64,000 nucleotides of DNA, taken from the NCBI GenBank assembly GCA_034190875.2, contig CM067348.1, forward strand, positions 46,176,596 to 46,240,595, in the 5' to 3' direction. Each line of letters starts with the position of its first letter. The first letter of the stretch is position 1. This DNA is from Urechis unicinctus (Eukaryota; Annelida; Polychaeta; Xenopneusta; Urechidae). Position numbers and translations under genes: made by a program. The notes beneath the pieces were generated by a model. The model saw nothing but the letters and a program-made list of their open reading frames with translations, was not told the origin of the DNA and did not search any database. Shown piece by piece: positions 10,126-24,400 of this stretch.

Positions 10126-13100
10126 GAAACAGCTTTCAATTTACAAATTTGAATCTCAATTTGCGAAGCTGGTCATATTTACTTTGGGACATTGTTGACG
10201 TCAGAATTTAAGTCAGAAGCAATCGCAAGAAGTATATGGACGAAATGTCGGAAGGAGCAGGAATTGATTGACCTCTAACATGTTGAAAACAATAACACAG
10301 GAAATTGTACCATTTCAAGCTTCTTTTATCCCAATAACAGTTTATGAGAATATTGATATAGCATTGTTATTTTTGCATAGCTTCTGTACTATAAAGTAAA
10401 TATAAGTAAGGGTGAAAATAAATATATATTTAGAATGTTTAAGATGAAACAGTTGACGGATGCGGGCTTGGCCTTGAATGCATTGCGCCGATGTCTCACT
10501 AAATCGCAATGATCTTGCATTTATTGGAGTGCGTTTGCATGGTCGAGTAGAAAGTCAGAATTGTGTGGTCTCTGTCATAGATAATTGAAATTGTGAGATG
10601 CACTTTGGTTAATCAGGCGCCAACTGCCTACCTGCATGTAAGATGAATATATTCAGTAATCGACATTAATCGCACTTGAAATAGCCATACGTTATTATAT
10701 GTGATATAGTAGTCTTACAGTAGATACGCGGGAGACGTGACAAATCTAGGATAGTCAATTAGACAGTATTTGTTGCATTGCAATGAATGTGTTTTTTTTA
10801 GCAACAAATTACCGATCCTTTCTTGAGTCGTTCATATGCTTGTATCTATTGAAACGATATATTTATTGAGGTAAGACCCATACCATACGGCGATATGTGC
10901 ATAAAGCAACATTCATAACAAGCATCTGTAGAAGTGTGAATGAAATTTGGACTGATACAATGCGGGGTTATCATCACTTTGTTTTTGCATATTGTTGCGC
11001 CTAAACGATATTAACTAATTAGGATATACACTTAAAGGAAAATTACTACTTTTTATCATAGTCAGTAATAATCGCGTTGCGTCCAATCATAATAAACACC
11101 AATTATAAGCATCTTAAGATGAGATATGTACTGTGATAACGACTAATGAAGCTATGGCATAAGGTTCTAGCCCCAAAGAAACACAATGATATACGAGGCG
11201 ATTCCTTGCAGCAATCGTTATTGCAGCCCTATCTATGTATGATATACAACAATGTATGAGAGGTATACAGCCTCAAAATGGGATATTACCTGCGAAATTG
11301 TTCATTAGGGAACGATAGACATGCCCATTTGGCGCCGAATATGTCGATGGCACGCGTATTTCTTAGATAGGGGTGACAACGCAATTTGTTCATGTTACTG
11401 TAAAAAGACAAGTAGTCTTGGTGCACCCGTCGGGCAGATGACAAGACGTTGTTTGTTCTGTTTAGCTTATTTACAATACAGGACACGATAGGAGCGTCCT
11501 GTAAATTACAATCCATACAATGAAGCATATTCGTGAGAACAATGCAACCCATCGTATCACGCGCCATGTGCTTTAATGTTGATCCTGATAAATATTGAAC
11601 ATTTAAGGTAAGCCGCAATAGATATCCACGGATAACGAAAGCCAGACGAAGAATTATCATGGCTTGGACAAAGAATTGTATTGTAAATCTCCCTATGACA
11701 TTCTGTACAAACGCTCGTGGGAATTTTACATGTATCCTGCTCCAGATTATCACAGCGCCTTAATTTGATTCAACCTGCTTCCCTGTCGAATTTTCGCTGG
11801 CTGCTTTGCATGATTCCTTTGTATATACGGAAGCTTGTTAATGTTCTTAGATACCACCTTGCCGTTTGGCTGCTTCCACAGGCGTAACCCATAGAATAAT
11901 GAGAGATCCGCAATTAGAACTAGATGTTGTGTTGTTCCTTTGAAGGTCATTTGTGTTGCCGGAGTAAAGGAAAATAGGACATGGTGGGTTAAAACACCGA
12001 AGCAATTTTGACACATAAACCCATAAGCTCTGGTTCCTTTTTGCAACATCCCATTCGAACATAGTTGATACTAAATATCCGCAATGAAAACATACGCCCG
12101 GTAAGAAGGAATTATATGAGCATAGCTAAAATTTTCATCGGCAGATACACCACGCTTAATCATGATAAATTGTAGTAAATCCAGCTGCTGTACTGCTTCT
12201 ACTGTTATAGACTTCGTTAATGGCATAGCGTTTGATACTTTGTGTGCAAATGTAATTAATAAATTAATGTTACTCACCATATCTACAGGGGCAATCTAAA
12301 ATGTTGGCTCTTAGGTGAGTGCGCCAATGACTGCGAGAACGTTTTGCTTAACTTAGCGCACTGGTATGATATCAAATACAGTGCGACAGCTTTGTGGTTG
12401 AAACTATATACAGTATGCTGGTAAATATTCGGATGTTTTGCACGGGTAATAAACTTTGTACACCTCTTGACCACCTGTTATTAACACGATCGCATTGTAT
12501 CTACTACGATTTAGCTTTACCCTAGTTATGCGTACATGGTGGTGCACATTAGCCTTTCAGATTAAATAAACATAGCATACCTGACCCTTGCCTGACAAGC
12601 AAAGTAAAATATTTTTTCCGCTTCACTCATAAATAGTGGCAGGGTACCAATCATTCAACTGTTATACCGAGGAAAGTATTATTTCATGACGGTATATTGG
12701 ACATATCATGTACAAATTGTCATGGATGCTTTATTGTGAGAGCCGGCGTGCCCTGATAGTCTAATAGCGTGGAAACAGCTCGTTTATTACTGGTGTTATA
12801 GCTTTTAGCACACAAATGCATAGATGTTACTTATTTTTACTAGTGACAAATCTCTTCCGAATGTGCGATTTGGTTCACAGGATATACACCTTCTAATGAT
12901 CCAATCTGCCAATCAATAACTACGTTGTTAGTTCATTCCTTTGCCGTTAGTCTCATTCACATAAATACAGATTTAGCAGTCCAAGAGAAGGAACATGTTA
13001 GCTATGTGGCTCTAATTATTTGTCCGGATAGACAACATTTAACTGTTGTTGATGGAATTTATGGGAGAAAATGTCTCAACGCAGTCGCACATGATGTCTA

Positions 13101-14170
13101 TAACAAATATATCCGTATTATGGTATTTAGTGACTTGTTTAGTGAAAATGCGTCAACAAAAAAATATGACGCAAAGATGTTTGTTTTTGCCTGGTCCACG
13201 AAGTCTCCATTACAGATTAATTCGTGAAAATATATGGGCAGTTTGGTTCCAGATAACCTGCCGGCTGGAACGTAGCTATAGACAAAAGATGCAACATGAT
13301 ATACGACTAGCCTGTCTAACAGAAGGCCGCATGTAAGTATATCCCTAAACTTCAGAATACACTATTCATTGCATGATCAACTCTACTCTGGTTATTATTC
13401 ATGCGCTTTGAGAGTATTTTCATATACAACCAAAGCATACTTCTGTCGTCACCATAATCACCTTAATCGGCCTTTCAAAGGTTCGGTTTTTATAATATGC
13501 GTTAATATGTATTGGGTATCAGCACAGGTTTCAGATTATGATGGCGACAAGCCGACGCGATTACCAATATATTTTTCTCATGGGATGGCCACTTTTTACA
13601 CTGTAGTAAAAATCTAAATTTATTCGAGGCAGATTCGTACATCAATGTCATAACTTGTTCAGATTATGCAGGCATTGTGCTGTAGATACGAACGCATGAT
13701 ATCCCAATATAATATATCCAAGCGCAAACAAAAAACAACCTTTTGAAGCTCGCATAGATGGAGGGCGCAACAACAAACCTTTGGTGACCACCTTTAAAAA
13801 TGTTGCAATGATGTGTGCACAAGTTATGGCTATTTATGCGTTTGTGGCGGCTCATTATTTGTTGATGTCATATTTGAATATTTTATCAAACTCACATGGT
13901 TTCAATAGATCGTTTAAATTGCTACTTCGTTGAATAGAGTGCTCTGAATATAGTCACGAAAAGCTGACATAGACAAACATGCCTAACAAAAAAGCATATT
14001 GCTTTAGGAATCACTTTTGCCAAATGTATGAAGCGATAAAAAACACGAAGTATTGCATGTCTGTTGTCAGCGTGCTTTTCATCATTTGCTAATTAACAGT
14101 ATTGCTAATATTTCCCTTCATCAACTCATTGATATTTTCGGCGGCATTTGGCAAAAACAATAGCACCAAC

Positions 14171-14488
14171 ACAATCACACTGACAGAATTTTATTTGATT
14201 TTGCAACAAACGAGTGATTCTGCATGCAATGTCTATTACTCAAGCTTTCACCCTGCATTTGATTTAATTTTGTTACTGTTGTACGGAGAGCGTATAACTG
14301 TTGAAAAGCTTCACATATTTGGTCCTGCTCCTATTAGTCATGGTATTGTTTGATGACATGATTCTAATTGACGTAGGTGCAAATTGCTGTGGTAGTAAGA
14401 AGGCGAATGGGCGGACACGACTATAAATAAATCATATCAATTATTGGAGACAAGCTAATATTAACTTATATATCACTTTTAGGGACAG
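14171..14488 (+). repeat. 318-bp tandem duplication, unit 1
   Basis: Followed immediately by a second copy (14489-14806). I count about five base differences over 318 bp, so the duplication is recent. The units contain no supported gene; open frames in them are short. Confidence 0.95.
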
Positions 14489-14806
14489 ACAATCACACTG
14501 TCAGAATTTTATTTGATTTTGCAACAAACGAGTGATTCTGCATGCAATGTCTATTACTCAAGCTTTCACCCTGCATTTGATTTAATTTTGTTACTGTTGT
14601 ACGGAGAGCGTATAACTGTTGAAAAGCTTCACATATTTGGTCCTGCTCCTATTAGTCATGGTATTGTTTGATGACATGATTCTAATTGACGTAGGCGCAA
14701 ATTGCTGTGGTAGTAAGATGGCGAATGGGCGGACACGACTATATATAAATCATATCAATTATAGGAGACAAGCTAATATTAACTTATATATCACTTTTAG
14801 GGACAG
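14489..14806 (+). repeat. 318-bp tandem duplication, unit 2
   Basis: Second unit of the pair. It is about 98% identical to unit 1, begins ACAATCACACTG and ends at AGGGACAG before unique sequence. Confidence 0.95.
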
Positions 14807-16918
14807 ACTGATATATCATAATGTTTTTTCAGCTACGAATAATTTGCATGCATCATAATCTTACATTTGGTATATCGCATTGAATGTATATCCCAATCTC
14901 ATTGACCAAAACAAACTCAATTAAAGGGTTGGCAGCGTCTATCAGCATCGCAGGAAACATCGTACATAGACTGAAACTACAGATTTGCGCATTCTATGCT
15001 CTACTCTGAAAGTTAGCTTAAGGAAAGTGCAAGGCATGGTATACACTGCATTATTGAGATATTGGAATTACATAATGCAGCGTGACGAACATATAAGTTC
15101 AGTTGCCTAGTCCGATAATTCTAGTGTAATATCACTTTGCTTTGAAATCTTTAAACATTCGGCATTGTCAAATATTCACATCATGAGAACAGAAATTAAC
15201 AATTGTTGTTGTTCGGGAAACAATCAACATGCATACCCTTGTTGTGAGCATACAATATAGTTTGTGGCTGTCATTTGTGTTCTTGATCATCTGAGTCACT
15301 AGAAGCCAGTGTATAGTTAACCCCTAGTATTCAAAACAACAGCATGTTGTAGCTGAAAAGGGCCAGCCAACCACGAGACTATTTGTACCGGAATGTGGTG
15401 TTTAAATGTCTTACGTATTGTGTTTAACATCAAACATCCTTATGAATAGCGCAACATGTTACATTTGAATTGATTGGACTATGGCTTAGCATTTTTACAT
15501 TTGATTTTTTTGAAAGTCATATGCACCTGTTTTTAACTACCTTATTAGTCCGGGTTATGTTCTTCATGTTTAACTACGCTATTTTTTGTATGTGTTTGTA
15601 TATTGGATGTTATGATGCGTTGTCTATTAGGTAGACACAGGGACAAATTGCGTTGTGTTCGATTCCGTTTTTTATGATATAAGTTTGGATAATGTTCATT
15701 TATTCCTGAATGCATTGCTTCGTTTGCACGACCTCCAAGCCGAAGCTTGTATGTTCCGGTACTTATACAAGGAATGAATCTGGAGTAAGTGTTTGCGAGG
15801 AATAGAAACAAAACACCTTAACATTGGCATCAGGGTTTTCAGCCAGCTTTGTTGTCGAAGCATATGCTGAGGTTGATATTTTTTTCAGTATAACCGCCTT
15901 TTAATTCTATTATCACTACAAATGTTTAATTCCATCAATGATTCGACATGCACACCTAACTGATAATTACTTTCCTGTGCCGGATACGAACACTTTAAGC
16001 GCGACTATTTCGTGATTTTGGGTTAGAATGACATCCAAATTCGTAATTCAAAGAAAATGCTTTGATCAGCTGCGTGCTTGCACGGGCGACTTAAAAATTC
16101 AAAATTGCTATGTAAAGTGTCCAATGTAAATGTCGCCTTATATTCTAGTTGGTGCCGTCGGTTCCTGCATTTAAATTATGTACACGGGAGTCAGAAGCGT
16201 TTGTCCTGCAAAAATCCAGCGTAGCACTGAGCACAATATTGTTAAGTACAATCGATCACAGAAAAGTACAAAAAACCAAAAACACCTGAATAATCATATC
16301 ACAGAATATGTTACCCTGCTCTATACTTTCAATATAAACAACATTGATCTAGTTCCTAAGCATGACAATAAAAGATAAATTAGCATTGGAACCTTTGATT
16401 GAATTATCTTATTGCACGATGTTTGAGTCAAAATGGGGGGGGGGGTAGTAAATGATGGGTAAGGGGTATTTTGAAAGTCGCAAACGTTATGTCATTGAAT
16501 GCATTGCCAAGACGACATATCAGCGGCCAATCATACATTGACGTGGCAACGTGCTTATTAACGGATAATAACCTCCCCTGACAGATACTCAATGGTAACA
16601 ATTGGTCTCTTCAGTGCGAGCCTTCAAGGCGGCTGATTTGGCTCTCTCACTGAACCCGTCAATAGCAATGTTAATGAGCAATAGCTGAGTAAAAGTCTCA
16701 GGCGTCTTTAATCTCATATTATTCAGCAAGAAATACCAGTGGAGAAGGATGATGGGTTAACCCAACCTAATGGCATTGTATGGGGTGTTGTTGTCTGGTG
16801 ATGACGCGCACAACTAGCCAGATAATCGAACAATGTAGCAATGATAAGCATGTCGGCAGACTAGATAACTCTGCCTGGTGTATATAATATAATGGATAGC
16901 GATAAGGTAGACCACATG

Positions 16919-17130
16919 TGGTCATTTTGTTGCCGCACTTTGCATGCATATCCGTTCTGACAGCCTGATAGATGCATTAATAGTAGGGAAGAACTAATAT
17001 TAATGTTTGCATTTGACGCAATACTGGTCATTTTGTTGCCGAAATGTGCATGCATATCCGTTCTGACAGCCTAATAGACTCATTAATAGTACGGAAGAAC
17101 CAATATTAATGTTTGCAATTTACGCAATAC
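16919..17130 (+). repeat. 106-bp tandem repeat, two units
   Basis: Units 16919-17024 and 17025-17130 both begin TGGTCATTTTGTTGCCG and share GCATGCATATCCGTTCTGAC. They end with an ACGCAATAC sequence. A third start (TGATCATT) at 17131 decays at once. Divergence is roughly 10%. Confidence 0.93.
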
Positions 17131-19319
17131 TGATCATTAACATATGGTCTTCAGCCCACATGCCCGAATTGATATTAATGAAACATTACCATCTATCGAG
17201 TATCACAACGAAGAAGTCCGTGTTTTCGTGTTCCTGTGCATAGCTGCTCCATTTTATACCAGCCATGACCCGAATATCAAATGCTGTAACTTAAGTCGTA
17301 TCGTCTATATGTAGGCTCACTGAGTAAGGATTTATAATGCTTCTGCATCCGATGTTACCCTTTATGTTCCTGCTTACTCTTTCGTACGTAAGTTATTTAC
17401 CCATATGCAGACATTACTAATAACCCTTGAATGTTGAATACAGTATATCAGTTGTTGCACGTATTTGTAGCTAACGCCAGACACGTCTTATTGTTTATGA
17501 ATAAAACCAGTTTATGCGAACACTGTTAAGGACCTATATGTGCGATGTCAGTCGATATGGGCACAGGTGATGTTTGAACGGATCCACGGAGAGTGAGCGC
17601 TTTTCATATCCGTTCAAGGCATGAACTGGGTGCTTCATGCACAGTTGGACAATATCTTACTCGTGTTATAAGCTGTTACTGTAACAAAGACGCTTAATTA
17701 GACCAATGAAAGAGCTCGAATATTTGTGGGCAATGCAAATGCTTCGCATGTATCTGCTCTTAAAGAAGTTGGTAAAATAACAAGCAGTTTAATCTAACAC
17801 GACGACGTAATTAATACGACGTACTGGAGCTGTTGATGACTAGCACCTGCCATTATTAGGCTCAAATGCCTCATATAGGTTCATCAACAACTGCAAGCCG
17901 CTTTAAAGGAAGTATTGTTACCGTTGCCGTTCACCCACACACGCTTATACAGTATAACGCTTACAGTGCCATCCGGGGTCGGGTTTTGAACTCGCAGGCT
18001 AAAGCAAGGTCAAAGAGAAGATTACGAACGTAAGAGCGAATTAAAGTTAAGTGCTTCAAATATTGAATCACGATGATTGCGCCTGACCTGAGTGCTCTAC
18101 CTCGAATTAATTACCCTTAACAAAGGCGTCATCAGTTACAAGCATGAATCATGACCGCCAAATATCTACTGCTGGAAGCATATGCAATTTAGGCAGGTGA
18201 ATCGAAGAGTTCGAACCACTTTCCGTCACGGCTTTAACCCGTCGGCCAGTATCAATGATGGACATCTCAGTAATCAAACCAGTGCATTGCGTATTTGCGG
18301 TAGGGGTATCTATTATTATGATAATGTCGAGTGCATGTGTCCATGGTATCGCGCGATTAAAAAATGCAGTTCGTTGCGGCTCCAGTTATTGAGCATCATA
18401 TATCTCATATAAGTAACCGAATATTTGTAGACAATGTTCACGCTGTGCATTTATTTACTATCATATTAACTGTGATACTATCATGTGGTGGTGATCTCTA
18501 GCAATTATCTAAAATAGACATAAACTCGATTAAGAAGTGGTGGTTATTTATTTAAAGTAATGCAAGACCCATAATATGCTGCGGTTTGAAAGACAGCAGT
18601 ATCCATATCAATGCAATTTATAATTAGAAGGTAATTTTGCATTATCTAACATATACACCGTCCGGTATATGGATAGAGCTGTCTCCTGTACATGTATTTT
18701 GGTATTGCCAGTAAGACAAAGACGATATCGCCACTGCAGCTTTTTGCTGACCATCATGTGGTATCTGATGCAATTAATTGGCTTCTCTAACTTAAAATAC
18801 GCATTTGGTTATGTATCCTGGACTACTCTGAATGTTATATATTGCTTAAAAGCATCAGTGGTAAGAACTTATTTTCTTTTTTTCAAATTTACTTAAATGT
18901 TGCTACCACATGTAAAAGAGCGGATTTTCTCACAGCGACATATGATAACTCTTTTATGTAAGCTGATAGTCTCTGTTACAAATTCCATTCGCTTTGTCGT
19001 TATAAATTAAGCCCTGTCCATTTGAATGAGAAACCGATGGCTGTACGACATAGTTGCAGTATCTAGGTCATATTAGTAGTTGAATAATAGAGATGAGTCA
19101 TATATTCGGAGTCATAATTCGCTAACAATGCAAGAAAATCAATTCATCACCAGAACACGGAATACGATACAAGAGGTCTGGTGAGAAACAATAAATGCAA
19201 ACAAATTGACGAAAATGCATTCGGGTGTCTAATGATTGATGCAAATTATCCGGTATATCTCATGAACCCATCGCAAGGGCTAAGTTATAAAGTCGAAGGT
19301 CACCTCCGATACACAGTGA

Positions 19320-21090
19320 GCGGAATGTATAGTAATTGATCATCGGGAACAATGGACTTATTATAGAGGGTTGACATCCTACTACTGACCAGAGAGATGA
19401 TAAGCTTATGCTTCTTCATAACCAACTTACGTTACATAGCCAAAGGTCGCCGCTGAATTACTGCAAAAGCTGCAGATTACTTCATCACACTGAACAATTT
19501 ACCTTTGTTATAGGAGTGATATGTTGTCCTTGAGAAGTAATCATCTAGTATCACCTTCTGAGCCCAGTTAAACATCCAGGTCGTAGGGATTTATAACAGC
19601 TTACCATATGAAGCACCTGTATCAGGCGCGAATAAAGTCACCGCATAGCAGCTATTCTATCGTTCCTCCGAACCACGTAATTCATTTGACTTGTTCACAT
19701 ATCTGCTATATAGCTCATCGTTGCAATTCAACAATTCGGCATATTCACTCATATACTTTTCACCTCTGCAATTTACCTTTAATCTAACGTTCCCCATTTA
19801 ATCGATTGCTTGGCTTAGCGTATGCTTATTGTGACATGCGTGAAGTACCCTCCAATTGTGACATTGCTAAAACAGACACATTAGTAGTGTAGCTGCGCGA
19901 AGTCGTCGATATTTGTATCGAATATACGCAATGTACGCAACTACAGCATGATATGAGGCTGAGCGGTGTAACTTCCAAAGAGTATAATACATGAGCGACG
20001 TAATATAGTTGACAGGATCAACAAGGCAGAAATATTTCAGAATGATAAAACGACGCTCGGTCCCCTTGTGACATTTCCTGTCAGCAAACCATAATTCACA
20101 TAGTTACCCGTCAAATGGCTCCAATTGCCGTTTAGTCATATTGATTCCGGAATAATCCCTAGCTGTGTCAGTTGAGATAATGGATGCTTAAAATATGATA
20201 TTTAACAGTCCTAAGCTCCATACTTCATTAACTAACATTATAACACAGAGTAGGCAAGCATGAATGCGTCGCTATAAAAACCATGTTTAAGCCAATCGTG
20301 TATTCATCAAGGCGATTAGTCGCGCCTTATGGAAAGGACAATTGACAATGCCAGGTGGCGTTCCCTTACAATATATTGCGCTGTCTGCAATAAACCTGTC
20401 GCATTAGCGTCTCATCACATTAGCGGAGACACTTTTCTCAAGCCACTTGGATGCAAACTGGTCATCGATTCTGTATAGATAGCAGCATTTCACATAATAA
20501 AGCATTGCTCGTGTGTGTGTACTGCTAACAACGGTGGTATCATACGGTCTGCATTTGCGATATTAAGCGAACGACGTTTTAAACTTTAGACACGTAGCTC
20601 GGTTGGCATTGCATGACAATTAACGTAATGTGCATAAAGAAAATACGTACATCGATCATTTCTTAATGTTTCGACATTCAGTCTAACCCTCTAGCATAAT
20701 ATGAAATTACCAATTCGTATTGCTCGACATGCACAAATGACGTTGAGTGCATACTTATATCATGTTGTTGCCTTAGCTACTCCCTCATTTGATGAATTAA
20801 ATGTATTTCAGAATGCAATCAAGTTTGAGTGGAATTTGTAATGTTAGGCAAAGGTTAACGCATACGTGTACGTTATCTGGCAAGGATGATGCACGACAAG
20901 CCTAAGCACTTATGAATCTGTTATTCGTATTCCCCTTCTGACTCCATCCAGTGGATGTAAACTTAATTGAACCAATTAACGCATATGCTCCCTGAGCTGA
21001 AAGTATGGAACAAGCGAAAACCTCAATAGACGTTTGGTGCCAAGTACGACAGATTAACGAGGCTTCAGAAGCAGCCTCAAATAGTTTTTT
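19320..21090 (+). repeat. Long repeat family, most diverged member (R1)
   Basis: Short collinear matches to the better-preserved units at 30.3-32.8 kb and 56.6-58.5 kb occur in the same order. Examples are the AGCAGCTATTCTATCGTT block near 19645, GCGCGAAGTCGTCGATATTTG near 19895 and TTTGGTGCCAAGTACGACAG near 21033. Much of the alignment between them is weak, so edges are approximate. No gene is visible. Confidence 0.5.
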
Positions 21091-21092
21091 TG

Positions 21093-21097
<5 letters not shown>

Positions 21098-21172
<75 letters not shown>
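21098..21172. repeat. (TA)n microsatellite
   Basis: An uninterrupted TA run of about 75 bp inside or at the edge of the R1 repeat. The flank retains similarity to 58440. Confidence 0.98.
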
Positions 21173-21175
<3 letters not shown>

Positions 21176-21430
21176 AAATATCTATGGGCTGTAATGAAAG
21201 GAGAGATTGATATAGATATAGAATCAGAGGGTTATATATAGATACCTATGGTCTCAAAAACTATACATATATATACTATAGATATGTATATTTAAATGTT
21301 AGTCCTGCTAGAAAGAGTCCAATCATACGGAAGGCATATATTTTATATATATCCCTTTTAGATATATCGACGATATATATATCTATAGACACTGTATATA
21401 TATATATCTATATCCTCTCTATATATATAT

Positions 21431-21480
<50 letters not shown>

Positions 21481-21491
21481 ATATATATATA
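21173..21491. repeat. Imperfect TA-rich repeat region
   Basis: Broken TATA/TATC tracts with a second longer TA run at about 21431-21490, interspersed with ordinary sequence. Confidence 0.8.
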
Positions 21492-24400
21492 AAAGGCATA
21501 TGTTTTGATGAACCTCAGATTGCAGCTTCGTGTCCAGATAAATCAAACGTGTCGCCAGAGCATATCAGCATTGACACAAAAGCTTTGTTGTACGAATTTG
21601 TTTCTGGGATTACAATGTCATATGCTAAGCATTAAACTAAGCATTAAACTAAGCATTTAACAAAGAGGATATGGTTGAGCGGCTTCATGCATTCAGTCAT
21701 CTTATGTTATTCTCCATATTTTATGGACAAGGCCAGAAATAGCTTATAGATACGGTTGAATGCATGAGCGGCACGTGTATACATGCATTATGACAAGGTT
21801 TAAATACTATCCTAAGTGGTGGTGAGGTGTCGCATTTTTATGGGTTCACTTACGGCTCTGCTATATTCATTTGCATGGTCTAGGTGAAGTTATATATAGC
21901 AGTAAATCACAGAAAATTCATTGTTGACTTTTTCGAGATAAAAGGTTTTCGCCGATATACAAACTAAAGCACAAGACTGTCGCTCATAGAGACAGAAGAG
22001 CATATTTCGTTAGTTTAAAATTATGGTAGGTATTACTTACATTTGTTTACATGGGATACAATTGGGTTACGCCTAGAATGTATATCACCAATATTCGCAA
22101 TCTTTCCATGAGACGTAACGCAGAGCGAAGCAGTTTACTGTGGAATAAGGTATGCAGCAATACCTCATGATGAGTGACTGTAGTGAAACCTAGGAGATAC
22201 GGCAGTAAAGGAGAGATTTAGAAAATATGCCAATCTCATACAGTGACCACGGGACGTTACGGAATTAGCAAGGATTGATATGCTGCTAAAAACATACGTT
22301 GCCTGCTTGGGGGACAAATTTCAATAAACCGGTCTTCGCCTAACAATCAGATTGTTAAATTCCATTCTTTCATGTTTTCCGGGTTAAGCTAGTATTTTTG
22401 ATATAGCACCATCCAATTTACCTTTATTGCAACTTATGATCTCCATCATAGAAAAGTCATCATAAGAGTACCTATATTTTCACTCCAGGAGCATTAACGT
22501 AATGCTTCACTACATGACGTCTTTACCTGTCACATGTGGTTGCATAGATTCCCTGCTTGGGAAAACATTTACTATTTGTACTAAACTCTTAAGAATACAT
22601 TGTGTGACACAATTATGCAATGCGCTATGCGCAAAGCAATCGTTGGCATCCGGACACAACCATAGGGCCCATCATATTGAGGTTAATCGTATTGTTTCAA
22701 CGCACGATGCTGCGCTGAGTTAACAACCAGCTTACATTCGTCTCGTCTTAAAAGCATACAACGCGTTCAATATTAAGATTGAACTCCTCTGATGAAGTAG
22801 CCATATATCTCGTTATTTCCCTTTTTCATACCACGACATTGAAGTAAACATATCGGTCCTTCAATTTCCGTTATGGCATAATAATACACATTTCACAATA
22901 CACCAACATCATTCCTATCGATTTATGCGTCGATATCAATCAGGGTAATGTGAGAAATGCTCGCGTTCAATCTGCGTTAGTTGACGTTCCGGTGATTGGG
23001 GTTGTGACATCATTGAACACTGTTGACCAAGCTCGATTGGTGGTTTTGAGGGATAGTAAGTACTTAATAGATTCATGACAGCCGTGCAACTTCGCTTTCC
23101 TTTTAACCCAGATTACAATTTGATGTAACAGTTATCCAGTTGTGGTCGGTATTTTATCAATTTGCATTTTTTATACTTTCTGGCAATATTGACGATTTAG
23201 CCATGAGTAGCCACACAACTTGTGAAAAAAAGCTTTTGTCGCCAACATCACACATATAAAGACCGATGTCCACAATGTACATTACACTGGTAAATAACAG
23301 GCCTAAATAACTCGGTTCATATTCATCATAGTCTAACCGATATGCTGGGTCCTTGAAACCGATGCGCAGTAGCTCATGGACAGGCGACCGACATACCCGG
23401 CTAACAAATGGAGTGCAATGTTTTATATACTAAAAACCAGATCAGCGTCATCCATAAATAACATATGTTAGTGAATTACTTGTTAACTCCTGAGTTGTCG
23501 TAAATATTGTAGATTATTAACAGGCGATAGTCAGCGGGCCCGCTTAACATGAATGTATTAAAATGTACATAGAATATACTAGCCGGCTACGGTATTTTGT
23601 CGAATTTTCTTAACCATCTGAACTATGGCATATGCCACCCGTAAGCTGATAATAGATAGCCAGCTAACAAGCGTGGGTGACAATTAATAATATTTCCGCA
23701 TTCGCGGAATCTAAATTACACGTGACCACTGCGTCATGCAGTAGATCATAGCGCAAATAAGTGTAGGGAGATCGCAAGCATATTTTAACCGTATAGGCCA
23801 TGACTGTTTTTTGTCTTTACATGATTTACAAATTCAAATCAAGATTTGACAGGGGCTCTAACAATAATTACTAGTTTGCCAAATCAACCTTGACCGGATA
23901 TGTACATTTTTAACTGATGACCAACGAAAGACATTATGACATGATTCGCTCACCAATGTGCCATCAAGTTAAAATTTGGTTGTGAATCACATTACATCGA
24001 CTGTTTTTGCTATGTACTAATTTTAGGTGTATTTACTAGTTATGCAGAGCTTTACCGTAATGATGTGATTGCGGTGTCCATAACAAACATCCCCGAGATA
24101 GCGTTCTAGGGGACCTATAGTGATTGCATTACGAGCCATTAATCATGGTCGCTGTCACTGCGCCATCAAGTAGCACTGTGCACTCCTGCTGCTATCTGTA
24201 GATAACATGTGATACAAGAAGGGGGCTCAGTGTTTTAGTGAGCCATATTTTGATTCAATAACGAGGCGCTCATGGGGCCGTTTGTTGCATTCAAAAATTG
24301 TGGGGGACTGTCAATTTAAGACAATGTGAAGAACAGGATAAGCATACATCATAACATTACTAAATATATACAGATTCAAACTAATACTGTTTTGTGCATG

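Larger units (their letters stand above)
8710..19319. other. Gene-free, mostly unique sequence
   Basis: I find no recognisable gene here. Open frames up to 155 codons (11286-11753, minus) occur, which in sequence of this A+T content and length is within chance. Listed separately are a 188-bp-period duplication (9369), a tRNA-like head (about 10068-10122), a 318-bp tandem pair (14171), an 11-bp G run (16435-16445) and a 106-bp tandem pair (16919). Confidence 0.7.

Noticed and set aside
11286..12474. Run of minus-strand open frames (155, 99, 69 and 63 codons) suggesting an exon series
   Set aside because: No motif recognised, no consistent splice sites between them, and a 155-codon frame is within chance for 64 kb of this composition.
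16435..16445. 11-bp G run as a possible regulatory or G-quadruplex site
   Set aside because: A single homopolymer without further G tracts; nothing supports a function.
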